Shown here one piece after another: positions 25,240 through 35,315 of a DNA stretch of 35,581 bases. The stretch lies in contig JAAVTG010000372.1 in assembly GCA_011947345.1 (NCBI GenBank), positions 1 through 35,581 on the forward strand, written 5' to 3'. The stretch comes from Phytophthora quininea (taxonomy: Eukaryota; Oomycota; Peronosporomycetes; Peronosporales; Peronosporaceae). The number at the start of each line of letters is the position of its first letter. Within the stretch, counting starts at the first letter, position 1. The notes under the pieces were generated by a model. It was not told where the DNA came from. It worked only from the letters and a program-made list of their open reading frames with translations, and ran no database searches. A program made the position numbers and the translations under genes.

Positions 25240-28037
25240 TATATATATATGGTCGGCGCTACATATGTATCGCACTAAAATGACGTCGCGTTATGGGCTC
25301 TATTTTGGGCTTTTGCTGCTGTTTATTCCTGTAGCGCGCTGCTTTAGCGCCCAAGTTAGTACTACTCGACACACTATTTTCGGTTATCAGACGATACTGA
25401 CACTAATACTGATCACAGCATAATGAAACTAAGTGTAACTAGGGTTTTCAGTATGGCGAACATGATGGTGATACTCTGAGCGAGCAGAAACAGGCGCATC
25501 TGCCAATCAGCGATCAGCAACGAGAACAACGGCTGTACTCCACCGATTGGGCTGAAAACTTGGGAGACTACGTTTTCATATACGGGGAACATGATGGTGA
25601 TAGTCTGATGTGACAGAGACAGGTCCATCAGCCAATCAGCGATCAGGAACGATTGCTGCGGCTGTACATACCGGTTTCGGCTGAAAACGTAGGGGACGAC
25701 GCTTTCATATACGGGGAAGAAGATGGTGATAGTGTGAAAAGACAGAGACAGGCCCACCACCCAATCAGCGATCGGGAAGGATAGCTATGGCCGTATTCAC
25801 CGGATTGGGATGAAAACGTGGGAGACGACGTTTTCATGTGAACACGATGTTGATTGTCTGAGATGACATAGACAGGCCCACCACCCAATCCGCGAGGAGC
25901 AACGTTATCTACGGCCGCACACACCTGCTTCGACTACAACCTTGGAGAATCACGTTCTTGTATACGCGGAACACGAAGGTGACACTGCGAAGTGATAGAG
26001 ACAGGCCTGTCAAGCAGTCAGCGATCAGTAAGGTTCATTACGGCTGTACAAACCTGTTTGGGATGAGAACTTGGGAGACTACGTTTGGGTATGTGGGGAA
26101 GAAGATGGTGATCGTTGGCAGCGACAGAAACTGGTGCATCCGCCAATGAGCGTTCACAGACGCCATTGCAGGCATCGTACGCCCGACTCAATCGAAACAG
26201 TGACGATATATGTTTCGACGCCAGGTGAACTTGCTGGCGGGACTCAACTAAGAACGTAATGAAAGTACGTCCTTGAGTATGTGATTATGAGACAAATGGT
26301 GTGTAAGGTCGGAATATGTGTAGCAAATGAATGTGCGTATGTGTAGCAAATGAATGTGCGTATGTAGGTTTAAATGTTTGTGTAGTGCGAGTGTATGCAG
26401 CGTATCATTGGAGGTTGGGAAGTCTGTTGTCGAGGGAGAATATGTGTCGAATAAGCGTGTTGTATCATATATAGATGTGTGTATGGGAACGACAAAAAGT
26501 ATGTAGACTAGTCAATGCAACGAGGATCAATAAGAAGTAGTGGAAACAGGTCATGGATGACTATGCGTGCGAGAGTGTTATTTGTTATTGGGAATCGTAT
26601 GAAGGTGAGTGAGTGTACGCTTGTGTAGAGTAGGAGTAGGTGTCGAATAGGAGTGTGTAGAGTGGGAATGTATGCAGAGAATGCGTGTTATTGTGTATGG
26701 ATGTGTTGGTGTTTGCGTGTTCGTAGTATATGGTTTGAGTAAAAGGAAGGAGTAAAAATATGATTTGGTGATAGGTAAATGAGAAAGATAGAGTGGGAGT
26801 GAAAGAAAAGAAGAAAAAAGAAAAGAATGATAATAGTTGATTATAATGAGATGGATTGGGATTGATCGGAAAGGTGATTTGAATGAATTGATTGAGAGTT
26901 AGGTAGTAATGTGGAAAAATGAGAAGAAGAAGAAGTATGTGGAGAGTGTGGATAGTAGATAATCGTGTAAGAGTGTATATAGGTGTAAGTGTATGAGGTG
27001 TGTAAGAGTAGATATGTAGATATTGTATAGAGAAGAATGAGTATGTGAAATAGGAATGTTTAAAGAAGGGGTATGTAGAGAATGAATGGGTGTAGTGTAA
27101 AGTATGAGTGTGTAAGATAAGAGTGTGTGAGAAGAGAAAAAATGGAGTTGAGGAAGGAATAGAGAGAATTTGAGTAATAGAAAATTGAAGAAAAATGATG
27201 GATGTTTGTGTGTATGAGTGTATGTAGAGAATGGGTGGATGTTTGTGGTGAATAGAAGTGTATGTGGAGTGTAAGTGTAAGTATGAGTGAGTGTAAGTAT
27301 GTGTGAGTGTAAATAGAGAGTAAGTGTAAAAAGTGTGATTGTGAATAGAATGTGATTGTTGTAGAGTATAAGTGTGTGTAAAGTATGAGTATGTGAGTGT
27401 GAGGATGTGTAGAGTATGAGTGTGAGTGTGAGTGTATGTGAGTGTGAAGATGTGTATGTGTAGAGTGAGTGTGTGGAGTGTGAGTGTTGTAGAGTGTAAG
27501 TGTATGTAGAGTGTGAGTGTGTGTAGAGTATAAGTGTGTGTAAAGTATGAGTATGTAAGAGTGTGAGAATGTGTATGTAGAGGGTGTGTGTGTAGAGTGT
27601 GAGTGTATGTAGAGTGTGAGTGTGTGTAGAGTGTGAGTGTGTGTAGAGTATAAGTGTGTGTAGTGTGAGTGTGTGTGGAGTGAGTGTGTGAGTGAGTGTG
27701 TGTGAATGTGTAGTGTGTGTAGAGTGTGAGGATGTGTATGTGTAGAGGGTGAGTGTGTGTAGAGTGTGAGTGTATGTAGAGTGTGAGTGTGTGTAGAGTG
27801 TGAGTGTGTGTGTAAGTGTGTGTAGAGTGTGAGTGTGTGTGGGTGAGTGTGTGTGGGTGAGTGTGTGTGAGTATGAGTGTGTGTGTGTGAGTGTGTGTGG
27901 AGTGAGTGTGTGTGAGTGTGTGTGTGTGTGAGTGTGTGTGGGTGTGGGTGTGTAGAGTGTGAGTGTGTGTAGAGTGTGAGTGTGTAGAGTGTGAGTGTTG
28001 TAGAGTTTGAGTGTAGTATTTGAGTGTTGTAGGGTGC
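25240..28037 (+). repeat. Module A14 with tail (~2.80 kb)
   Basis: Starts at the TA run after GGGAC. Carries about seven CCAAT subunits, two of which (about 25850-26040) are diverged ones also seen in A13. The tail ends at TGTAGGGTG, inside a telomere-like heptamer, where the A15 head is attached. The + strand is C-free from 26965 to 28036 (1072 nt). A low-complexity minus-strand frame of 391 codons (Thr/His/Leu/Ser/Tyr) covers the tail and is not a credible gene. Confidence 0.92.
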
Positions 28038-30877
28038 TTATATATATATGGTCGGCGCTACATATGTATCGCACTAAAATGACGTCGCGTTATGGGCTCT
28101 ATTTTGGGCTTTTGCTGCTGTTTATTCCTGTAGCGCGCTTTTTAGCGCCCAAGTTAGTACTACTCGACACACTATTTTCGGTTATCAGACGATACTGACA
28201 CTAATACTGATCACAGCATAATGAAACTAAGTGTAACTAGGGTTTTCAGTATGGCGAACATGATGGTGATACTCTGAGCGAGCAGAAACAGGCGCATCTG
28301 CCAATCAGCGATCAGCAACGAGAACAACGGCTGTACTCCACCGATTGGGCTGAAAACTTGGGAGACTACGTTTTCATATACGGGGAACATGATGGTGATA
28401 GTCTGATGTGACAGAGACAGGTCCATCAGCCAATCAGCGATCAGGAACGATTGCTGCGGCTGTACATACCGGTTTCGGCTGAAAACGTAGGGGACGACGC
28501 TTTCATATACGGGGAAGAAGATGGTGATAGTGTGAAAAGACAGAGACATGCCCACCACCCAATCAGCGATCGGGAAGGATAGCTATGGCCGTATTCACCG
28601 GATTGGGATGAAAACGTGGGAGACGACGTTTTCATGTGTGGAGAACACGATGTTGATTGTCTGAGATGACATAGACAGGCCCACCACCCAATCCGCGAGG
28701 AGCAACGTTATCTACGGCCGCACACACCTGCTTCGACTACAACCTTGGAGAATCACGTTCTTGTATACGCGGAACACGAAGGTGACACTGCGAAGTGATA
28801 GAGACAGGCCTGTCAAGCAGTCAGCGATCAGTAAGGTTCATTACGGCTGTACAAACCTGTTTGGGATGAGAACTTGGGAGACTACGTTTGGGTATGTGGG
28901 GAAGAAGATGGTGATCGTTGGCAGCGACAGAAACTGGTGCATCCGCCAATGAGCGTTCACAGACGCCATTGCAGGCATCGTACGCCCGACTCAATCGAAA
29001 CAGTGACGATATATGTTTCGACGCCAGGTGAACTTGCTGGCGGGACTCAACTAAGAACGTAATGAAAGTACGTCCTTGAGTATGTGATTATGAGACAAAT
29101 GGTGTGTAAGGTCGGAATATGTGTAGCAAATGAATGTGCGTATGTGTAGCAAATGAATGTGCGTATGTAGGTTTAAATGTTTGTGTAGTGCGAGTGTATG
29201 CAGCGTATCATTGGAGGTTGGGAAGTCTGTTGTCGAGGAGAATATGTGTCGAATAAGCGTGTTGTATCATATATAGATGTGTGTATGGGAACGACAAAAA
29301 GGTATGTAGACTAGTCAATGCAACGAGGATCAATAAGAAGTAGTGGAAACAGGTCATGGATGACTATGCGTGCGAGAGTGTTATTTGTTATTGGGAATCG
29401 TATGAAGGTGAGTGAGTGTACGCTTGTGTAGAGTAGGAGTAGGTGTCGAATAGGAGTGTGTAGAGTGGGAATGTATGCAGAGAATGCGTGTTATTGTGTA
29501 TGGATGTGTTGGTGTTTGCGTGTTCGTAGTATATGGTTTGAGTAAAAGGAAGGAGTAAAAATATGATTTGGTGATAGGTAAATGAGAAAGATAGAGTGGG
29601 AGTGAAAGAAAAGAAGAAAAAAGAAAAGAATGATAATAGTTGATTATAATGAGATGGATTGGGATTGATCGGAAAGGTGATTTGAATGAATTGATTGAGA
29701 GTTAGGTAGTAATGTGGAAAAATGAGAAGAAGAAGAAGTATGTGGAGAGTGTGGATAGTAGATAATCGTGTAAGAGTGTATATAGGTGTAAGTGTATGAG
29801 GTGTGTAAGAGTAGATATGTAGATATTGTATAGAGAAGAATGAGTATGTGAAATAGGAATGTTTAAAGAAGGGTATGTAGAGAATGAATGGGTGTAGTGT
29901 AAAGTATGAGTGTGTAAGATAAGAGTGTGTGAGAAGAGAAAAAATGGAGTTGAGGAAGGAATAGAGAGAATTTGAGTAATAGAAAATTGAAGAAAAATGA
30001 TGGATGTTTGTGTGTATGAGTGTATGTAGAGAATGGGTGGATGTTTGTGGTGAATAGAAGTGTATGTGGAGTGTAAGTGTAAGTATGAGTGAGTGTAAGT
30101 ATGTGTGAGTGTAAATAGAGAGTAAGTGTAAAAAGTGTGATTGTGAATAGAATGTGATTGTTGTAGAGTATAAGTGTGTGTAAAGTATGAGTATGTGAGA
30201 GTGTGAGGATGTGTAGAGTATGAGTGTGAGTGTATGTGAGAGTGTGAAGATGTGTATGTGTAGAGTGAGTGTGTGTGGAGTGTGAGTGTTGTAGAGTGTA
30301 AGTGTATGTAGAGTGTGAGTGTGTAGAGTATAAGTGTGTGTAAAGTATGAGTATGTAAGAGTGTGAGAATGTGTATGTAGAGGGTGAGTGTGTAGAGTGT
30401 GAGTGTATGTAGAGTGTGAGTGTGTGAGAGTGTGAGTGTGTAGAGTATAAGTGTGTGAGAGTGTGTGTGTGGTGAGTGTGTGTGGAGTGAGTGTGTGTGG
30501 AATGTGTAGTGTGTGTAGAGTGTGAGGATGTGTATGTGTAGAGGGTGAGTGTGTGTAGAGTGTGAGTGTATGTAGAGTGTGAGTGTGTAGAGTGTGAGTG
30601 TGTGTAGAGTATAAGTGTGTGTAGAGTGTGAGTGTGTGTGGAGTGAGTGTGTGATGAGTGTGTGTGGAGTATGAGTGTGTGTGGAGTGTGAGTGTGTGTA
30701 GAGTATAAGTGTGTGTAGAGTGTGAGTGTGTGTGGGTGAGTGTGTGTGAGTGTGTGTGGAATGTGTAGTGTGTAGAGTGTGAGGATGTGTATGTGTAGAG
30801 TGTGAGTGTGTGTAGAGTGTGAGTGTGTGTAGAGTGTGAGTGTATGTAGAGTGTGAGTGGGTGTAGAGTGTGAGTAT
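28038..30877 (+). repeat. Module A15 with full tail (~2.84 kb)
   Basis: Begins TTATATATATATGGTCGGCG. The head (to about 28250) has lost part of the GCGCGCTGC segment. It is followed by about seven ~128-bp CCAAT subunits, the conserved flank (to about 29430) and a tail reaching TGTAGGGTTTAG. Nearly identical to A14 over its whole length, including a 23-bp tandem duplication (GTAGCAAATGAATGTGCGTA...) near 29125-29170, so the pair arose by a recent duplication of about 2.8 kb. The + strand has no C from 29768 to 30893 (1126 nt). Confidence 0.92.
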
Positions 30878-30889
30878 TGTAGGGTTTAG
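30878..30889 (+). repeat. Interstitial telomere ITS6
   Basis: TGTAGGG plus TTTAG between the tail of A15 and B4. It is the minimal seam: one variant heptamer and a partial one. Confidence 0.85.
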
Positions 30890-31736
30890 TATACGCGACC
30901 GTTTGAAAACGAGCCTGGAAACCGGTACCGACATTTTGCACAGGTATGTTATCGCCAATGAACTATCGATTAGGCTGAAAAAAGTTTTCGAAAATGTCTG
31001 GAATTTTGTATACACGCGAAAAACATGGTTTGTGAGAAATCTAGCCTGGAAACATATGGTTTTCTGTGCAGAAATGAACGGGCAAGGGTCGACTTGGTGG
31101 GGGTACGACAAGGTCCGGTTGCATAAATCGGCTTGGAAGACCGTCAAACAGCATATAGGATTTGACATGGGTACATCGTACTTAAGAGAACACTCACGGT
31201 ACTTCTTCGGAATCAGACGCATTTGACAAAATTTCACTTACGTACGAAACTACCATATGGAATATTTTATATGAGAGGTAGGATGTCACTAAAAATCAAA
31301 GTACTGTAAGTATCCGAGTAAGTACGATTTAGAGTACGGAATAAAATTCAGAATTGTACTTTCAAAAATGCGCAAATGACTTGTACGAGAAAAAACATGT
31401 TGGTAGTGAAGTTGAGCACTGTAGACATGTTTGGGCCTTCTGCATACGGTGTTTGGTAACATATGCACAGCTGTGTTGGTGCAAGATGTTCTTGACTGAT
31501 TGTAGAATACATTACCATTCCACGTTTGTGCATCTATGCACCTATAGTCACTATAAGTGACGCCACAAATGGCTTTTCGTTCCAGTTTATTCATAAAGAA
31601 ATAATTTACGCGGCCAAAACGAACGGTTTAATATTGAGAATTCACAGGTGTACATAGAGAAATATGAGCTTTCCGGTGACAGACTGTATTTTGACAAAAA
31701 CGGTACATTAACAAGAAAATGGACAGAATCTCCGTT
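30890..31736 (+). repeat. Block B4, unique body
   Basis: Fourth copy of block B, starting TATACGCGACCG right after TTTAG, and more diverged from B1-B3 than they are from one another. It has CCAAT at 30954 where B1 has CCCAT. The + strand is open from the telomeric seam to a TGA near 31226 (about 110 codons), but only by reading through telomere sequence and without an upstream ATG. B1 and B3 have homopolymer indels in the same stretch. I do not recognise a protein family. It may be an exon or pseudogene remnant or plain noncoding repeat. Confidence 0.85.
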
Positions 31737-32155
31737 TTAGAGTAACTTTAAAGTGAATATAGGCATAACGTAGACATAGACGGTTGGTGCGGTGGTGGTC
31801 GTCGTTGGCAAAGACGGGGCGGAGGGGGAGACGAGGGTATGGACGGGCGAGAGCATGACACCGACTCGGAACCAGTAGAAGTGCAGTTGCGCGTCGTTTT
31901 GGAGTGGTTTTGAAGGGAGTATGGGAGTCGGGTGGGCATAGACGGTTGGTGCGGTGGTGGTAGTCGTTGGCAAAGACGGGGCGGAGGGGGAGATGAGGGT
32001 ATGGACGGGGAGAGCATGACACCGACTCGGAACCAGTAGAAGTGCAGTTGCGCGTCGTTTTGGAGTGGTTTGGAAGGAGTATGGGAGTCGGGTGGGCATA
32101 GACGGTTGGTGCGGTGGTGGTAGTCGTTGGCAAAGACGGGGCGGAGGAGGAGATT
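31737..32155. repeat. GC-rich block of B4, three 160-162-bp units
   Basis: Copies of the motif G(A/G)CATAGACGGTTGGTGCGG start at 31773, 31935 and 32095, periods 162 and 160. Other B blocks have two. It is CpG-rich (GACGGGGCGGAG, GTTGCGCGTCG). Small indels between units shift every frame, so the minus-strand 141-codon open frame mixes frames of the same repeat. Confidence 0.9.
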
Positions 32156-33489
32156 AGTGTTAGTTGGTGATGTGGAAAAATGAAGAAGAAGTATATGGAG
32201 AGTATGGATAGTATATAATAGTGTAAGAGTGTATATACGTGTAAGTGTATGAGGTGTGTAAGAGTAGATATGTGGATATTGTATGAAGAAGAATGAGTAT
32301 GTGAAATAGGAATGTGTAAAGAAGGAGTATGTAGAGAATAAATGGGTGTAGTGTAAAGTATGAGTGTGTAAGATAAGAGTGTGTGAGAAGAGAAAAAATG
32401 GAGTTGAGGAAGGAATAGAGAAAGTTTGAGTAATAGAAGATTGAAGAAAAATGATGTTTGTGTGTATGAGTGTATGAAGAGTATGGATGTTTGTGGTAAA
32501 TAGAAGTGTATATGGAGTGTGAGTGTAAGTATGTGTGAGTGTAAATAGAGAGTAAGTGTAAATAAGTGTGAGTGTGAATAGAGTGTGATTGTTGTAGAGT
32601 ATAAGTGTGTGTAAAGAATGAGTATTTGAGAGTGTGAGGATGTGTATGTGTGGAGTGTGAGTGTGTGTAGAGTGTGAGTGTGAGAAAAAATGGAGTAGAG
32701 GAAGGAATAGAGAAAATTTGAGTAATAGAAAGTTGAAGAAAAATGATGGGTGTTTGTGTGTGTGAGTGTATGAGTGTATGTAGAGTATGGATGGATGTTT
32801 GTGGTAAATAGGAGTGTGTGTGAGTGTAAGTGTGAGTATGTGTGAGTGTAAATAGAGTGTGATTGTTGTAGAGTATAAGTGTGTAAAGTATGAGTATGTG
32901 TAGAGTGTGAGTGTGTGTAAAGTATGAGTGTGTGAGAGTGTGAGGATGTGTATGTGTAGAGTGTGAGTGTTGTAGAGTGTGAGTATGTGTAGAGTGTGAG
33001 TGTGTGTAGAGTGTAAGTGTGTAGAGTGAGAGTATGTGAGAGGGTGAGTGTGTGTGGAGTGTGAGTGTGTATAGAGTGAGTTTGTGTAGAGTGTGAGTGT
33101 GTGTAGAGTGTGAGTGTGTGTGTGTATAGAGTGTGAGTGTGTGAGTGTGAGTGTGTGTGGAGTGAGTGTGTGTAGAGTATGTGTGTAAAGTATGAGTGTG
33201 TGAGTGTGAGAATGTGTATGTGAGAGGGTGAGTATGTGAGAGTGTGAGTGTGTGTGGTGTGAGTGTGTATAGAGTGTGAGTGTTGTAGAGTGTAAGTGTG
33301 TGTAGAGTGTGATTGTTGTAGGGTATAAGTGTGTGAATGAGTATGTGAGAGAGTGTGTGTAGAGTATGAGTGTGTATAGAGTATGAGTGTGTATAGAGTG
33401 TGAGTGTGTGGAGTGTGAGTGTGTGAGTGAGTGTGAGTATGTGTGAGTGTGAGTGTGTGGATGTGTGTGGAGAGTGTGTAGTGTGAGGA
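32156..33489 (+). repeat. G/A/T tail of B4
   Basis: Noncoding tail with no C on the + strand from 32239 to 33512 (1274 nt). It starts purine-rich and becomes 17-mer-like GT minisatellite. A purine segment beginning AGAAAAAATGGAG occurs twice, near 32391 and 32683 (about 292 bp apart), so the tail restarts inside itself: one eroded tail seems joined to, or duplicated with, another. Confidence 0.9.
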
Positions 33490-33510
33490 TTTAGGGTTTA
33501 GGGTTTAGGG
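33490..33510 (+). repeat. Interstitial telomere ITS7 (3 x TTTAGGG)
   Basis: Three exact TTTAGGG copies end the tail of B4 and abut block D at TTTAGGG|AACTGAAAGG. The phase differs from the B and C seams, which stop at TTTAG. Confidence 0.98.
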
Positions 33511-33519
33511 AACTGAAAG

Positions 33520-33636
33520 GGTCACCCTCTGGTACAATTAATACCCGGACATGCCACACCCACCCGAGATAGGCAGTGGGTGACGCTTTGCTATTTGTTT
33601 CCGGTACAACTGTGGCATGAGGTGAACAGGGTGACC
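33520..33636. repeat. Nested inverted repeats at the head of block D
   Basis: GGTCACCCT at 33520-33528 is the exact reverse complement of 33628-33636, and CATGCCACA at 33550-33558 of 33611-33619. A further ACCCAC/GTGGGT pair lies inside. Arm spacing differs (21 versus 8 nt between elements), so it is an imperfect palindrome rather than a clean hairpin. It directly follows ITS7 and precedes the TATA-like element. Confidence 0.75.
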
Positions 33637-33642
33637 AGCGCC

Positions 33643-33650
33643 TATATAAA
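33643..33650 (+). promoter_or_regulatory. TATA-box-like element in block D
   Basis: TATATAAA in a GC-richer setting (GCGCC before, CCCG after), 7 bp beyond the nested inverted repeats and about 130 bp before the first D CCAAT unit. A good sequence match to a core TATA box reading toward the telomere; no transcript evidence is available from sequence. Confidence 0.3.
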
Positions 33651-33739
33651 CCCGATACAAACGTGGCAGACAAGGTTAATGCGATACCATAGTCAATTCA
33701 AGTCATATGAACCTAAAAATTGGTATCACTGCGAATGAC

Positions 33740-34330
33740 AGGATTTGTGACATATGGTGGAGTATAGACAGGCCCTCCAACCAATCAGAGAGATATGTTC
33801 ACTACGCAGTCAATATGAGATGGGTGCTCATGAAAATCTGGTAAATTATGTTAAAACATATGGAGAAAAAGATGGTACTTCTTATTTTGGACAAAAACAG
33901 GCGCATCACCCAGTATTGATTATTTGTGCATTACGAAGCCAATTATAAGAATAAGGAGCAACAAGTTGTGAAACCTACGTTTTCAATTACTGTGAAAAAG
34001 ATGGTACTATGTTGGTGTGTCAGAGACAGGCGTCAACAGCCAATCACAGACCTTTACGGATTATTGATGTTATAATAGGTTCCTTGACGCTAAAGTTTTG
34101 GGAAGTACGTTTTTACGTACAGCGAACATGATGGTGGTATTATTTGAGGACATAGACAGGCGTATCGCCCAATAAAAAGCACCAGAAGGAACAGCACAAA
34201 TACGCAGCAGCCAGTAGCGAAAACGTGACAAAATACGTTCTCGAGTACGATGAATACGTTAGTGGCACTACCGTGTGCCAGAGACATGTGAACTACCCAA
34301 TAGGAAGACAATACGGAGAAATAACGACAG
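33740..34330 (+). repeat. Diverged ~129-bp CCAAT repeat in block D (5 units)
   Basis: The core GACAGG-(8 to 12 nt)-CCAAT recurs with CCAAT (or CCAGT) at 33781, 33910, 34040, 34169 and 34297, spacings 129, 130, 129 and 128. It is the same period and motif order as the A modules (GAAAA..., TACG.TTT, GA.GATGGT, GACAGG, CCAAT) but heavily diverged, so it is an old member of the same family. In one + frame related peptides recur (ENLVNYVKTYGEKDGT near 33833), but stops lie between units and most spacings are not multiples of three. Confidence 0.8.
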
Positions 34331-34518
34331 AGAGCTCCTGTCGGCACCGAAAATCCGGGTAGTCACGTTATAATATTCAACGAATAAGATTATATTGCTC
34401 GCCCAAGCCAGGCACTGACTAAAAACGGTATTATCCGAATACACACTATTTACAGCCGTAACCAAGTGAATTACAGCCGTCAAACACAAAATAACACACG
34501 AAACACCGCCAACTAGTC

Positions 34519-34791
34519 TTGGAACGACCTCGGTGCCGGCGAGTTAAGCTTGCCGACTATGCCAGGCGTCCTCACGAACCGTATGCAGACTCTGAGCGCC
34601 TTCCCTTGCGTCCTGGAGGCGTGGCAAGTCGTGCCAGCGCAGATACGACACGAGAAGAGGCTTGCTGGAGGACGGGGCAAGAGCGTGAAACCGGGTCAGA
34701 AGCAGTAGTAATGCAGTTGCGCGCCATTTTGGGTAATTTTGCATCGAGTATCGGATTCAGAAGTAGAGAAAGGCGAGGAGGAGTAGAATAA
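34519..34791. repeat. GC-rich block of D, diverged relative of the B GC block
   Basis: From 34671 (GACGGGGC) to about 34736 the sequence aligns to the 162-bp GC unit of block B, with GACGGGGC, GAGC, ACCG, CAGTAG and TGCAGTTGCGCG conserved in order. It is CpG-containing, unlike the flanking tail. Open frames exist on both strands (90 codons +, non-ATG start; 66 codons -). On the minus strand a peptide stretch starting PKWRATALLL resembles PKRRATALLL of B. Coding status is unproven: the + frame differs from B mostly at replacement sites, and the - frame shows both silent and replacement changes. Confidence 0.7.
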
Positions 34792-35251
34792 TAAATAGGA
34801 AGTTTGTGATGAGGAGAGAGAAGTGGAGAAAAGGGTGGGCTGGTTTGAGCTAGAAGTAAAAATAGTTTGAAGAAGTATTGTTAGGAGTGAAATGGTTGAT
34901 GAAAGATAAAATGGGTGTGTTTTGTTTAGGTTTGTTTGGTAGATGGAAATTGTATATAGTGTTAGTTTGTTGAAGAATGGATTGGATTTGAATATGTGGA
35001 TGGTATGAAGTAATGAAAAGGAAAGTGTAGTAGAATGGAGAAAAATGTAAAATGGTTGAATGAGGAAAGGGATAAAGTAAATTTGTAAGATGTGAAATGG
35101 GTAAGGATTTGTTGTGAAAAGTAAGGTGAAAGGTTGGTTTGAAAAAAGTGTATTAGAATGTGAGAATTTTAGAGTATGAGAATAAGTGTGTGTAGAGTGT
35201 GAGTGTGTGTAGAGTGTGAGTGTGTGTAGAGTGTGAGTGTGTGTAGAGTGT
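34792..35251 (+). repeat. G/A/T tail of block D
   Basis: Purine- and GT-rich DNA lacking coding potential. The + strand has no C at all from 34851 to the chromosome end (731 nt). The last part (about 35185-35251) is tandem GAGTGTGAGTGTGTGTA (17 bp). The first 330 bp are less repetitive than other tails in this window and share composition rather than obvious sequence with them. Confidence 0.9.
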
Positions 35252-35315
35252 GAGTGTTGTAGGGTTTGAGTGTTGTAGGGTTTGAGTGTTGTAGGGTTTG
35301 AGTGTTGTAGGGTTT
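35252..35315 (+). repeat. Four 16-bp units bridging minisatellite and telomere
   Basis: Four exact tandem copies of GAGTGTTGTAGGGTTT start at 35252, 35268, 35284 and 35300. Each unit fuses the 17-mer-like GAGTGT with a variant telomere heptamer (TGTAGGG) plus TTT, so it is intermediate in sequence and position between the GT-rich tail and the telomere. This supports an origin of the tail from degenerate telomeric repeats. Confidence 0.95.

Noticed and set aside
26899..31237. Minus-strand open frames of 391, 517 and 511 codons, rich in Thr, His, Leu, Ser and Tyr
   Set aside because: The + strand is C-free over most of this, so the minus strand has no G and cannot contain TAG or TGA. Long frames are expected by composition, are low-complexity, overlap each other in different frames and run across module seams.
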